From an uncultured Prevotellaceae bacterium (GTDB taxonomy: Bacteria > Bacteroidota > Bacteroidia > Bacteroidales > Bacteroidaceae): DNA of 47,086 nucleotides. Position 1 is the stretch's first letter, and each line of letters begins with the position of its first letter. The translations under genes were made by a program, and so were the position numbers. The notes beneath the pieces were generated by a model. That model had not been told where the DNA came from. It ran no database searches and saw nothing but the letters and a program-made list of their open reading frames with translations. Below are positions 36,236 through 44,645 of the stretch, piece by piece. The stretch covers positions 1 to 47,086 of the forward strand of contig CAMVFC010000007.1 in assembly GCA_947166655.1 (NCBI GenBank), in the 5' to 3' direction.

Positions 36236-36337
36236 GAGCGGTTCTCGATGTTTTAGTAACAAAGCACTCTGACACCGGAGATTACAAGTGTATCAGCAAC
36301 ACCAATTTAAAAAAAATCAAAAAAAATAGACGAATTA

Positions 36338-36369
36338 TTTGGCCGACTCGGATAATTTTACTAATTTTG
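36338..36369 (+). promoter_or_regulatory. Promoter of the DUF4842-like lipoprotein gene
   Basis: TTTG at 36338-36341, a 20-base spacer, and TAATTTTG at 36362-36369, 37 bases before the ATG. The leader region upstream is A-rich. The stretch 36236-36337 holds nothing else I recognise. Confidence 0.75.
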
Positions 36370-36406
36370 CCGCCAAATCTAACATTTCTTACATTATTAA
36401 AAATCT

Positions 36407-38440
36407 ATGGTTAAAAAGTATTTAATTGGCAGTATTGCTATTTTGGCAGCCACGACGCTGACCACAAGCTGTAGCAACGATGATGTCTTCGATGCATCAC
36501 AGGACATTAATGTTGCAAAGTATGATGCAATGTTCATTCAGAAGTTCGGCCAACCCGCAGCCAATCAGACATGGGGCTTCGGCACTACCACAACTCGTGC
36601 TATCACGGCTGCAAAGGCTGTGACGAGAACAATTGCGCCTACTTATTGGAATGAATTCCCCTCTGCACCGGCTGATGCCGACTTTGCACAGACAAGAGAC
36701 GAGAATGCAGAATTACTTACCGGATACAAGAATGGTAATCTGTTCTACATCGATTCAAGCGTCAGCAACAACGGCCAGACACTCCAGCCCAATGCTCCTT
36801 GGGATGCAGAAGACAAAAGCATTGTTGTATATGTAGAAGGTACTGTAGTTCCTACGGATATTTATTTCCCCGGAAATGTAACGCTTTACCTGCTTCCAAA
36901 TTCTAAGCTGACAATCCCCGCAACCAGAAGTTCATTCGGTCAGACTAACACAAAGATCTACATTGCTGAGAATGCCGAACTGATTATTCTTGGCAATCAG
37001 GTTGAATTCGGCTCTGGCCAGAGCGTTTACAACAAAGGCCAGATTACGGCTAAGAACATTGTTGTTTCTAACAATGGTTTGCTCTACAACCAGGGCACCA
37101 TCGACATCTACGACGAAACCGATGCAAACGGTAAGATCAGAATCACGAACAGCAATTCTGTCATCGTGAACGACGGTACCATCAAGGCCAATTACCTTGG
37201 CACTGAGGGTTCTGCCCATTTCCAGAACAACAATACCGTTACCATTACTGGTGAGACGAAGATTAACAGCAACAACAACACATGGGTCAACAACGAATCG
37301 TACACCACCAAGTACTTCAACTACACTGCTGGTAGTACCGACGTCATCAACAACTGTAAACTCACTGTTACTGAGAAGTTCTTCATCAACCTTGGCCAGA
37401 ACGACGTCAACGGCTTCAAGTTGGACGGCAACTGTGGTGTTGAGACCAAGAACTTTGAGGCTGCTGGTCCCTGCCACATCTTCATGGGCAACAACTCTGT
37501 ATTCAAGGTGACCAACGAGGCTAAGATGAACATCACCCTCGAGAACATGGGTATCTATGGTCCCGAGGATGGCGACTATGCTGTATTCCAGGCAAAGGCT
37601 ATCACAAACGGTGCTGCTGACCCCAACCAGGGTTTCGTTGCTTGCTACTATAATAAACTGTATGTGATTTGCGAAAGCCACTTTGCACAGGGTTACTCAG
37701 ACAAGAGTGCCGAGCAGCAGGCTAATGGCGAGATTGGTGCGCAGCCTTACTACAAGGTTGGTGAGGGTGCTGAAGTCTACACTGGTACCGAAATGCCAAG
37801 TGTCAATATTGCAAGTACCAAGTGTAATCCTGGTATCAGTGGCGGCTCTAAGCCCATCATCCGCGTGATGGCTGAGGACTTGACCGTCAGCGATGCAAAC
37901 AAGGACTTCGACTTCAACGATATCGTCTTCACCATCCTTGAATGGACGAGCGACGGTGTCAAGGTTCGCCTCGATGCAGCCGGTGGCACACTGCCTCTGA
38001 TCATCAGCAATAAGGATCTTACGTTCAAAGAAGATGGCAACCCTGCAGGATTTGAAGGCATTGACTGGTTTGAGGTTCACGAGGCATTTGCTTCAGTTAA
38101 CCCCGACAAGCAGATCAACACCGACTTCTCTAAGGGCAAGTTGACAATGATCAACACCGAAGCTGGTAAGCATTATGAGTACACCTGTCCTGAGCTTGAA
38201 ATAACTGGCGACTTCACCGCAGAAGAAGGCATTGACAAGGCCATCAACATCAAGATCTTTGTGAACAAGGGTACTTACGATGAGCCCAACTGGCTCGAGC
38301 TTGACGCCATCAAGGGTAAGGTTGCCAAGAAGTTCGGCTGCGACACCAAGGTTGACTGGTGCAACGAGTGCCAGGACATCGAAGGTGTCTACGGCAAGTT
38401 CGGCAGATGGGTACAGGGTCTGGAGACCTTCTTCTATTAA
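36407..38440 (+). CDS. Surface lipoprotein with a DUF4842/LruC-like domain
   Basis: The 677-residue protein has a lipoprotein signal (LTTSCSNDD, Cys 22); the acidic residues after Cys resemble the export signal for surface lipoproteins in Bacteroidota. The middle (about 130-380) is rich in Asn and Gly and reads as a beta-helix-like repeat (VEFGSGQSVYNKGQITAKN, LLYNQGTIDIYDET). The C-terminal half has DANKDFDFNDIVFTI at about 496-510, the calcium-site-like motif of DUF4842/LruC proteins. It stands alone between its own promoter and a terminator. Role (adhesion or matrix) is inference. Confidence 0.8.
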   Translation: MVKKYLIGSIAILAATTLTTSCSNDDVFDASQDINVAKYDAMFIQKFGQPAANQTWGFGTTTTRAITAAKAVTRTIAPTYWNEFPSAPADADFAQTRDENAELLTGYKNGNLFYIDSSVSNNGQTLQPNAPWDAEDKSIVVYVEGTVVPTDIYFPGNVTLYLLPNSKLTIPATRSSFGQTNTKIYIAENAELIILGNQVEFGSGQSVYNKGQITAKNIVVSNNGLLYNQGTIDIYDETDANGKIRITNSNSVIVNDGTIKANYLGTEGSAHFQNNNTVTITGETKINSNNNTWVNNESYTTKYFNYTAGSTDVINNCKLTVTEKFFINLGQNDVNGFKLDGNCGVETKNFEAAGPCHIFMGNNSVFKVTNEAKMNITLENMGIYGPEDGDYAVFQAKAITNGAADPNQGFVACYYNKLYVICESHFAQGYSDKSAEQQANGEIGAQPYYKVGEGAEVYTGTEMPSVNIASTKCNPGISGGSKPIIRVMAEDLTVSDANKDFDFNDIVFTILEWTSDGVKVRLDAAGGTLPLIISNKDLTFKEDGNPAGFEGIDWFEVHEAFASVNPDKQINTDFSKGKLTMINTEAGKHYEYTCPELEITGDFTAEEGIDKAINIKIFVNKGTYDEPNWLELDAIKGKVAKKFGCDTKVDWCNECQDIEGVYGKFGRWVQGLETFFY

Positions 38441-38466
38441 GCAAATACTTTTTATTCCATACCTGC

Positions 38467-38512
38467 GACGGGACGGCTGCAAAGAGGCAGTTGTCCCGTC
38501 TCTTTGTTTTGG
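38467..38512 (+). terminator. Intrinsic terminator of the lipoprotein gene
   Basis: GACGGGAC at 38467-38474 pairs with GTCCCGTC at 38493-38500, continued inside by GCTGC with GCAGT. A T-rich tail follows at 38501-38510. Confidence 0.82.
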
Positions 38513-38568
38513 CACGTTTTTTGCATAGGGATGTGAGACATGCGAAACTTAAATAATAAATAAGGTAT

Positions 38569-40629
38569 ATGCAAAAAGGTAACATCGGGGTTACAACAGA
38601 GAACATCTTCCCCGTCATCAAAAAGTTCCTCTACTCTGATCACGAGATATTCCTCCGCGAAATGGTCAGCAACGCCGTCGACGCTACTCAGAAGCTGAAG
38701 ACCCTGCAGGAGAAAGGCGACTTCAAGGACGAGCCCGGCGACCTGACGGTCCACATCAGTCTCGACACCGACAAGGGCACCATCACCATCAGCGACCGCG
38801 GCATCGGCATGACCGAGGAGGAAATCGACAAGTACATCAACCAGATTGCCTTCTCGGGCGTCACCGACTTCCTCGAGAAGTACAAGGACACGGCCAACAA
38901 CATCATCGGCCACTTCGGACTGGGCTTCTACTCGTCGTTCATGGTGTCGAAGAAGGTGGAGATTGTCACCAAGTCGTACAAGGAAGGCTCGAAGGCCGTG
39001 AAATGGACCTGCGACGGCAGCCCTGCCTACGAGATTGACGAGGCCGAGCGCGACAGCCGCGGCACAGACATCATCCTCTACATCGACGACGACTGCAAGG
39101 AGTTCCTCGACAAGCAGAAGCTGGAACAGCTGCTGCAGAAGTACTGCAAGTTCATGGCCGTCCCCATCGCCTTTGGCAAGAAGCAGGAATGGTCGAGCGA
39201 CGAGAAGAAAATGGTTGACACTCAGGAGGATAACATCATCAATAACGTGGAACCGCTGTGGACGAAGACCCCGAGCACGCTGAAGGACGAGGACTACAAG
39301 TCGTTCTACCGCACGCTCTACCCCATGAGCGACGAGCCGCTGTTCTGGATTCACCTGAACGTCGACTATCCGTTCAACCTGACGGGTATCCTCTACTTCC
39401 CCCGTGTGAAGAACGCCATCGAGCTGCAGAAGAACAAGATTCAGCTCTACTGCAACCAGGTCTTCGTGACCGACCAGGTGGAGGGCATCGTGCCCGAGTT
39501 CCTGACGCTGCTCCACGGTGTCATCGACTCGCCCGACATCCCGCTGAACGTCTCGCGCAGCTATCTGCAGAGCGACCGCGAAGTGAAGAAGATTTCCACC
39601 TACATCACCAAGAAAGTCTCCGACCGGCTGAAGGCCATCTTTGGCGAGGACCGCAAGCAGTACGAGGAGAAGTGGGACGACCTGAAGCTCTTCATCAACT
39701 ACGGCATTCTGACCGAGGAAGGCTTCTACGACCGCGCCAAGGAGTTCGCCCTGCTGAAGGACACGGAGGGCAAGTACTTCACGTTCGACGAGTACAAGAC
39801 CCTCATCGAGGCCTCTCAGAAGGATAAGGACGACAACCTCATCTACCTCTACGCCACCGACAAGGACGAGCAGTACTCCTACATCAAGGCCGCTCAGGAC
39901 AAGGGCTACTCGGTACTGCTGCTTGACGGACAACTCGACGTACCCTGCATCCAGACGCTGGAACAGAAGTTCGAGAAGAGCCGCTTCACACGCGTCGATG
40001 CCGACACCATCGACCGTCTCATCCGCAAGGAAGACGAGCAGAAGGACAGCCTGCCAGAGGCCGAACGTGACAATTTGTCAGCCGTCTTCATGTCACAGGT
40101 TCCCAAGACCGACAAGGCCGAATACATGGTTCAGGTGAGCGCACTGGGCGAGAGTCAGCGTCCTGTCATCATCACCCAGAACGAGTGGATGCGCCGCATG
40201 AAGGAGATGAGCCGCTACCAGCAGGGCATGGGTTTCTACGGTCAGATGCCCGACAGCTACAACCTGGTACTCAACAGCGACCACCGTCTGGTGAAGGAGA
40301 TTCTGTCATCCTTCAATGCCGAGCTCGCTACCGAGCTGCAGCCCATTGAGAGCGAAATCAAGGGACAGGAAGCCCGTCTGGCCGCACTGAACCAGCAGAC
40401 GGAGAAGAAGAAACCTGAGGAAATCACCCAGGAAGAGAAAGACGACAAGGCCAACACGCAGAAGGCCATCGACGAACAGAAAGCCAAGAAGCAGCAGCTC
40501 ATCGGCGACTACGCTGCCAAGAACGACATCGTCCACCAGCTCATCGACCTGGCTCTGCTGCAAAACGGCATGCTGAAAGGCGAAGCCCTCGATAAGTTCC
40601 TGCAGCGAAGCGTGGAACTCATCAAGTAG
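38569..40629 (+). CDS. htpG: Molecular chaperone HtpG (Hsp90)
   Basis: A dimeric ATP-dependent chaperone in the cytoplasm. The 686 residues show the GHKL ATPase domain (SDHEIFLREMVSNAVDA, about 24-40; DRGIGMTEEEIDKYI; GHFGLGFYSSFMVSKKVE), the middle domain (YFPRVKNAIELQKN; PLNVSRSYLQSDREVKKI) and a C-terminal dimerisation region. A charged, probably coiled segment (QQTEKKKPEEITQEEKDDK, about 608-645) is inserted near the C-terminus. There is no clear Bacteroidota promoter right upstream. Confidence 0.96.
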   Translation: MQKGNIGVTTENIFPVIKKFLYSDHEIFLREMVSNAVDATQKLKTLQEKGDFKDEPGDLTVHISLDTDKGTITISDRGIGMTEEEIDKYINQIAFSGVTDFLEKYKDTANNIIGHFGLGFYSSFMVSKKVEIVTKSYKEGSKAVKWTCDGSPAYEIDEAERDSRGTDIILYIDDDCKEFLDKQKLEQLLQKYCKFMAVPIAFGKKQEWSSDEKKMVDTQEDNIINNVEPLWTKTPSTLKDEDYKSFYRTLYPMSDEPLFWIHLNVDYPFNLTGILYFPRVKNAIELQKNKIQLYCNQVFVTDQVEGIVPEFLTLLHGVIDSPDIPLNVSRSYLQSDREVKKISTYITKKVSDRLKAIFGEDRKQYEEKWDDLKLFINYGILTEEGFYDRAKEFALLKDTEGKYFTFDEYKTLIEASQKDKDDNLIYLYATDKDEQYSYIKAAQDKGYSVLLLDGQLDVPCIQTLEQKFEKSRFTRVDADTIDRLIRKEDEQKDSLPEAERDNLSAVFMSQVPKTDKAEYMVQVSALGESQRPVIITQNEWMRRMKEMSRYQQGMGFYGQMPDSYNLVLNSDHRLVKEILSSFNAELATELQPIESEIKGQEARLAALNQQTEKKKPEEITQEEKDDKANTQKAIDEQKAKKQQLIGDYAAKNDIVHQLIDLALLQNGMLKGEALDKFLQRSVELIK

Positions 40630-40658
40630 CAGCCTGACAAGTTTCTATACCACCAAGC

Positions 40659-40678
40659 GTAGGGGCAACAGCCCCTAC
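40659..40678. terminator. Bidirectional hairpin between htpG and the small lipoprotein
   Basis: GTAGGGGC at 40659-40666 and GCCCCTAC at 40671-40678 form a perfect 8-bp stem with loop AACA between two convergent genes. It overlaps the stop codon of the lipoprotein. There is no clear T-run on either side. Confidence 0.5.
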
Positions 40679-41010
40679 TCTATCTCCTGTCCGCTATACA
40701 GTTTCTCTGCATCGCGGACATCTTTTTTGTTGGCACGGTCCATGATCTGACCTGCAGTCACATCGCGAGGAATATCAGGCACCTCGAAGAGGGTTTCTTC
40801 ATCCAGATCTTCCTCCACAGCAGCCTTAGCCTCCTTCTCAGCTTGTGCGGCCTCCTCTGCCTCCAACACGGCATCGACCGAGTCGACGACATGTTTCAAG
40901 GTATCTTCAGCGACGAAGGCATAGTTCACCTTGTAGTTTCTGTGGCAGCCGCTCACGGCAAATGCCAGCAACAGACCTGTCAGGACAGCAGTAACATATA
41001 ATTTCTTCAT
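40675..41010 (-). CDS. Small lipoprotein, unknown function
   Basis: From ATG 41010 it is 111 residues. The signal ends at a lipobox (FAVSGCHRN, Cys 22). The mature part contains an acidic, probably helical segment (VDAVLEAEEAAQAEKEAK) and no known domain. The longer frame from 41082 overlaps the LUD gene and puts residues before the signal peptide, so I reject that start; ATG 41016 is also possible. It probably is co-transcribed with the LUD-domain gene. Confidence 0.7.
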   Translation of the reverse strand: MKKLYVTAVLTGLLLAFAVSGCHRNYKVNYAFVAEDTLKHVVDSVDAVLEAEEAAQAEKEAKAAVEEDLDEETLFEVPDIPRDVTAGQIMDRANKKDVRDAEKLYSGQEIE

Positions 41011-41062
41011 AGGCATTAACCACGATTCTGTTATTTCATAAACTTTGGAGTCCGTACACAAA

Positions 41063-41698
41063 TCAATATCCAAGGTCCTCACCGACCAGCACGACCTGAT
41101 GGCGGCCTCGTGGTGAGTTTCTGAGGAAGTGGACGTAGTTGCAGATGCTCTCTGGCGAGTTGCAGTTATGGCACACGCCGTCTACTTGGCAAGGGGTCTT
41201 GATGTCGAAACGTGCTGCATTGATGGGCGATGCCGTTCCCCGTACTCTCGACAGAGCTGCCTCTACCGTCTGTGCCACTTTGTTCAGGCCGATAACGAAG
41301 ATCACCTTCTTCGGTCCCCAGGTGATGGCAGCCACACGGTTGCCGTTGCCGTCGATGTTCACGATGACACCATCCTCAGAGATGGCGTTGGCACTTGTCA
41401 GGTAGACGTCGGTCGAGAAAGCCTTGAGATACATGGCCTGCTTCTCCTCGGGCGACTCCACCAGGTCGCGGTCAAGGACCTCCAGCGTTCCCCTTTTCCT
41501 CAGTTCGTCGGGAATACCCAGGTTACGGACTGTCATCGTGCCGCCCCATGTCACGGAGCTGCCGTCTTCAATCAGTTCCGATACTTTTTTCACTGCTTCT
41601 TCGCCGGAAGGACAATAGAAGCCCTCGATGTGGCGGCGCTTGAGGTTCTTGATGATTGTCTGAGCCAGAAGCTCGTTTCTTTGTTCTTTTGGTGCCAT
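41063..41698 (-). CDS. LUD-domain protein (LutC/YkgG-like)
   Basis: A 211-residue protein of the LUD (DUF162) family. Typical parts are GSSVTWGGTMTVRNLGIPDEL, YLTSANAISEDGVIVNIDGNGNRV and VIFVIGLNKVAQTVEAALSRVR. LUD proteins are subunits of the lactate-utilisation complex LutABC; here no lutA or lutB lies next to it, so it is a stand-alone member and its role is open. The C-terminal Cys residues (TPCQVDGVCHNCNSPESIC) suggest a metal or cluster site, which in this group is not rare. A -7 element TATCTTTG lies upstream near 41733. Confidence 0.85.
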   Translation of the reverse strand: MAPKEQRNELLAQTIIKNLKRRHIEGFYCPSGEEAVKKVSELIEDGSSVTWGGTMTVRNLGIPDELRKRGTLEVLDRDLVESPEEKQAMYLKAFSTDVYLTSANAISEDGVIVNIDGNGNRVAAITWGPKKVIFVIGLNKVAQTVEAALSRVRGTASPINAARFDIKTPCQVDGVCHNCNSPESICNYVHFLRNSPRGRHQVVLVGEDLGY

Positions 41699-41771
41699 AG
41701 AGTCTTTAGTCTTGGTTTGCCGTGCAAAGATAGCTATTTATTTTCGAATTCCGTTATCTTTTCACATAAAA

Positions 41772-44633
41772 TTAATCCTTTTTCTTCGCATCCAGATGGT
41801 AGGTGAAACGGAGGCCGACGTAGTGGTGGCGGAAGTCCTGCCAGGTGGTGGTCTGTTGATAGGCTGACTGCTGGCTACGGCGACCGTCCTCGTTGTTCAG
41901 GATGTCGTCGAACTCAAAGGCGAGGCGGCCTTTGTTCTTTAGGATTTTCCAACCAACGTAGCCGTTCCAGACGAGAACATTGCGATTCATGCTGCCGATG
42001 GTGTAGCCGCTGTAGGTGCGCTCGGTGAGGTCAGAGCCGAAGACGAAGCGGCTCACGGTGGCCTCGGCACGCAGACCGAAACGGTTGTCCCAATGGGTGG
42101 TGTTCTGCTCGGGCGAGGCGGTGTAGCGCAGGCGGTCGGCGTTAATCTCGGCGAACAGGGAGGCTTTGAGCCAGTTGTAGTCGAGCGAGAGGGTGAGGTT
42201 TTCGCGAGGATTGAGAGAATTCTGGCGATTCTCAATACGTTTGTTTTGCGTGGGCAGAAATGTGAGATAACCATAGCGCTGACTGGCATTCATGCGGAAG
42301 TCACTTTGCAGGCGGAGATAGTCGCCGAGGGCTTGGTCGAAGTTCAGGCGGAAGTTCCATGACTTGCTGCCGCGGACGTTTTCGGGACGGCTCTGGTAGA
42401 TGGCGGTCGTGGGGTCGTAGCTGAGGGCGGTCGTGGTTTCTCGGTCGCTTTGGTTGTAGCCGACGGTTGCGCTGAACGAGGTCTGGCTGCGGGCAAGCAC
42501 CATGTTGTAGGTCAGGCTCACGGCATGGGTATGGGTATTGCGCAGGCCGGGATTGCCCTCGGTGATGAAGAGCGGGTCGGTGAGGTCGCGGTAGCCGATG
42601 GTCTGGAGGATGTCGGGCTGGCTGGTCGTGAAGCTGTAGTTCAGTTCGATGCCGGCGGTCTTGCTGAGTTTCCATGTAGCGCTGAGCGAGGGGTCGAGGA
42701 AGAAATGGCGGCGCACGGCAGCGGTGTCGAGGCCCCACCCCTGCCCCATTCCCGCTGTCGCGCCTACCCGTAGCCTTTCCCCGGAGGAGAGGGAGCTTAC
42801 GCCGCGCTGGTAGTCCTGACGCTCGCGCTGCCAGCGGACGGTGAGGTTGGGCATGAGCTGGAGGGGCGTGAGGTTGATGGTCTGCGACAGTTGCAGGCTG
42901 TGCTCATGGCGTGTGTAGCGGTTGCGGTAGCTGTTGGCAGCGTCGGCCACGCCGTCGGTCTGGAAGTCGCGGTTGTCGCGGTTGCGGTTATAGGAGAACG
43001 AGTACTGCGCCTGCATCATCCAGTTCTTCATAAGCCAGCGGGCATGGTGGGCCTCGGCGGTGGTGGAGAACTGACGGGAGGGCGAGGCGTAAGTCTGGGT
43101 GAGAGTCCCCACTACGGCCCCCGAGGGGGCTTCATTAGTTTTGCCTGTTGGGTCTATACTGTCCCCATCGGGGGACGACAGGGGGGCTTTGAAGTATTTT
43201 ATGGTGCGGTCGGTCTGGCCGTCGGTGCGTCCGTCTTGGTAGTTCAGCGTGACGCTGGCGCCGAGGGCACCGTCCTTGACATAGTGCTCCCAGCCGGCGC
43301 GGGTGTCGAGGATGGTCTTGTGACCGTCGGTGTGGGTGGCGGTGTGGGTGGTGGTATGCTGCGACATTGTCGCAGCATAGAGAACGGCGGAGGACATTTC
43401 CTCCTGCTCCGTGGTCTGGCGGCTGTGCGAGCGGTTGCTGCTGTGCTCGGCACTGACCCTCAGCGAAAAGGTGTTCAGCGTGTCGCGCACCCATCGGAGG
43501 TCGGCAATCAGCCGTGGCTCCAGCTTGTGGTTGCGCTGATAATTCTCTGAGGTAGAGCGCGTGGCGGCGGTATTGGGGAAATAGTTTTCGGTCTCTTCGC
43601 CGCTTGTCTGGCGGTTGTCGTCGTGAGCCACGCCGCCCGTGAAGCTGTAGCTGCTCTTCAGGTCGTGAGTACCCTCCTTGCGCTGCCAGTTGTGCTGATA
43701 GCCAGCCGACGCGCCATGCTCCTGTCCGAAGCCTCTACCCATGTTGGCCATGCTCCCGTTCATGTTGCGCCGCCAGTGCTTGTCGACGTTGTTGGCATTG
43801 GCGAAGACCATCACGGGGTCTTTCTTCGACAGGCGGTTCATCAACAGCTCGCCATCGTAATATTTCGGCGACAGGTAGCCCGTCTTGACGTCGCCATACC
43901 AACGGTCGAGGAAACCGGGCTTGATGGTAAGGTCGAGCACCATGTCCTGCTTGCCGTCGTCCTTGCCCGTGCGCTCGCTCAGCTCCGACTGCTTGTTGTA
44001 GGCTTTGATGTTCTCCACGGCCTCGGCGGGCAGCTGCCGCACCAGCGCGTCGCCACCGAAGAGGCTCTCGCCGTCCATTGTGATGCGAATGGGCTTGCCG
44101 TTCCACGACATTTTCCCTTGCTGGTCTATTTCCACGCCCGGCAGTTGTCGGATGAGTTCATCGAGCCGCGCCCCCTCCTGCAGGTGGAACGCCTCGGGGT
44201 GGAACACAATCGTGTCGTCCTTGACGGTGAAGCGGCGGGCACGGCCCGTCACCTCGACCATCTTCAGCATCTGCGGCGACATCTTCAGCGCTATGTCGCC
44301 CACGTCGAGCGTGTCCCTGCGGCTGTTGCTGAAGGCCAGCACGGGTTTCGTCTTCGCGTAGTAGCCCAGCATCGTCGCTTCAATGGTGCCGCGTCCGTCG
44401 GCGAAGAACGTGAAGCGGCCCAGCGAGTCGGTTTTCGTGTTACTGATCATCGTGCCATATTCGCCATACTGTTGCATGAACTTCACGGCGGCCTCAGGCA
44501 GCGGCTCCTTTGTTTCGGCGTCCACCACGCGTCCTTTGACGATGTCGGCGCGAGTCGCTGTTTGCATGTTCACAATAAGACATAGCAGTAGCAGGATGCG
44601 GAGATTTCCGCATCGGGAATGGTTCTTGTTCAT
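41772..44633 (-). CDS. Outer-membrane beta-barrel protein with carboxypeptidase-like N-domain
   Basis: The 953-residue protein has a signal peptide (about 1-29), a carboxypeptidase-regulatory-like domain (about 32-115; VKGRVVDAETKEPLPEAAVKF), a plug-like domain (about 125-225; LDELIRQLPGVEIDQQGKMSWNGKPI) and a long beta-barrel to the C-terminus (GLRFTYHLDAKKKD). It fits the TonB-dependent-receptor-like OMP family of Bacteroidota that lacks a SusD partner. Two short palindromes are inserted in frame at 43117-43130 and 43161-43176. It lies 12 bases after the regulator gene and is probably in one operon with it. Ligand unknown. Confidence 0.83.
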   Translation of the reverse strand: MNKNHSRCGNLRILLLLCLIVNMQTATRADIVKGRVVDAETKEPLPEAAVKFMQQYGEYGTMISNTKTDSLGRFTFFADGRGTIEATMLGYYAKTKPVLAFSNSRRDTLDVGDIALKMSPQMLKMVEVTGRARRFTVKDDTIVFHPEAFHLQEGARLDELIRQLPGVEIDQQGKMSWNGKPIRITMDGESLFGGDALVRQLPAEAVENIKAYNKQSELSERTGKDDGKQDMVLDLTIKPGFLDRWYGDVKTGYLSPKYYDGELLMNRLSKKDPVMVFANANNVDKHWRRNMNGSMANMGRGFGQEHGASAGYQHNWQRKEGTHDLKSSYSFTGGVAHDDNRQTSGEETENYFPNTAATRSTSENYQRNHKLEPRLIADLRWVRDTLNTFSLRVSAEHSSNRSHSRQTTEQEEMSSAVLYAATMSQHTTTHTATHTDGHKTILDTRAGWEHYVKDGALGASVTLNYQDGRTDGQTDRTIKYFKAPLSSPDGDSIDPTGKTNEAPSGAVVGTLTQTYASPSRQFSTTAEAHHARWLMKNWMMQAQYSFSYNRNRDNRDFQTDGVADAANSYRNRYTRHEHSLQLSQTINLTPLQLMPNLTVRWQRERQDYQRGVSSLSSGERLRVGATAGMGQGWGLDTAAVRRHFFLDPSLSATWKLSKTAGIELNYSFTTSQPDILQTIGYRDLTDPLFITEGNPGLRNTHTHAVSLTYNMVLARSQTSFSATVGYNQSDRETTTALSYDPTTAIYQSRPENVRGSKSWNFRLNFDQALGDYLRLQSDFRMNASQRYGYLTFLPTQNKRIENRQNSLNPRENLTLSLDYNWLKASLFAEINADRLRYTASPEQNTTHWDNRFGLRAEATVSRFVFGSDLTERTYSGYTIGSMNRNVLVWNGYVGWKILKNKGRLAFEFDDILNNEDGRRSQQSAYQQTTTWQDFRHHYVGLRFTYHLDAKKKD
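43117..43176. repeat. Two in-frame palindromes inside the barrel gene
   Basis: GCCCCCGAGGGGGC (43117-43130) is a perfect palindrome with a GA centre; GTCCCC 43161-43166 pairs with GGGGAC 43171-43176 around ATCG. They encode a Pro/Ser/Gly-rich loop (APLSSPDGDSIDPTGK and NEAPSGAVV) in a predicted extracellular stretch. A related palindrome is at 46856-46874 in the next barrel gene. Confidence 0.65.
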
Positions 44634-44645
44634 AAAGGTGTTGTT

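Noticed and set aside
38452..39933. 493-codon minus-strand frame opposite htpG
   Set aside because: Antisense of HtpG; composition is the mirror of the chaperone codons and no start or promoter supports it.
40675..41082. Longer version (135 residues) of the small lipoprotein
   Set aside because: The extra 24 residues would precede a complete lipoprotein signal and overlap the LUD gene; ATG 41010 is the natural start.
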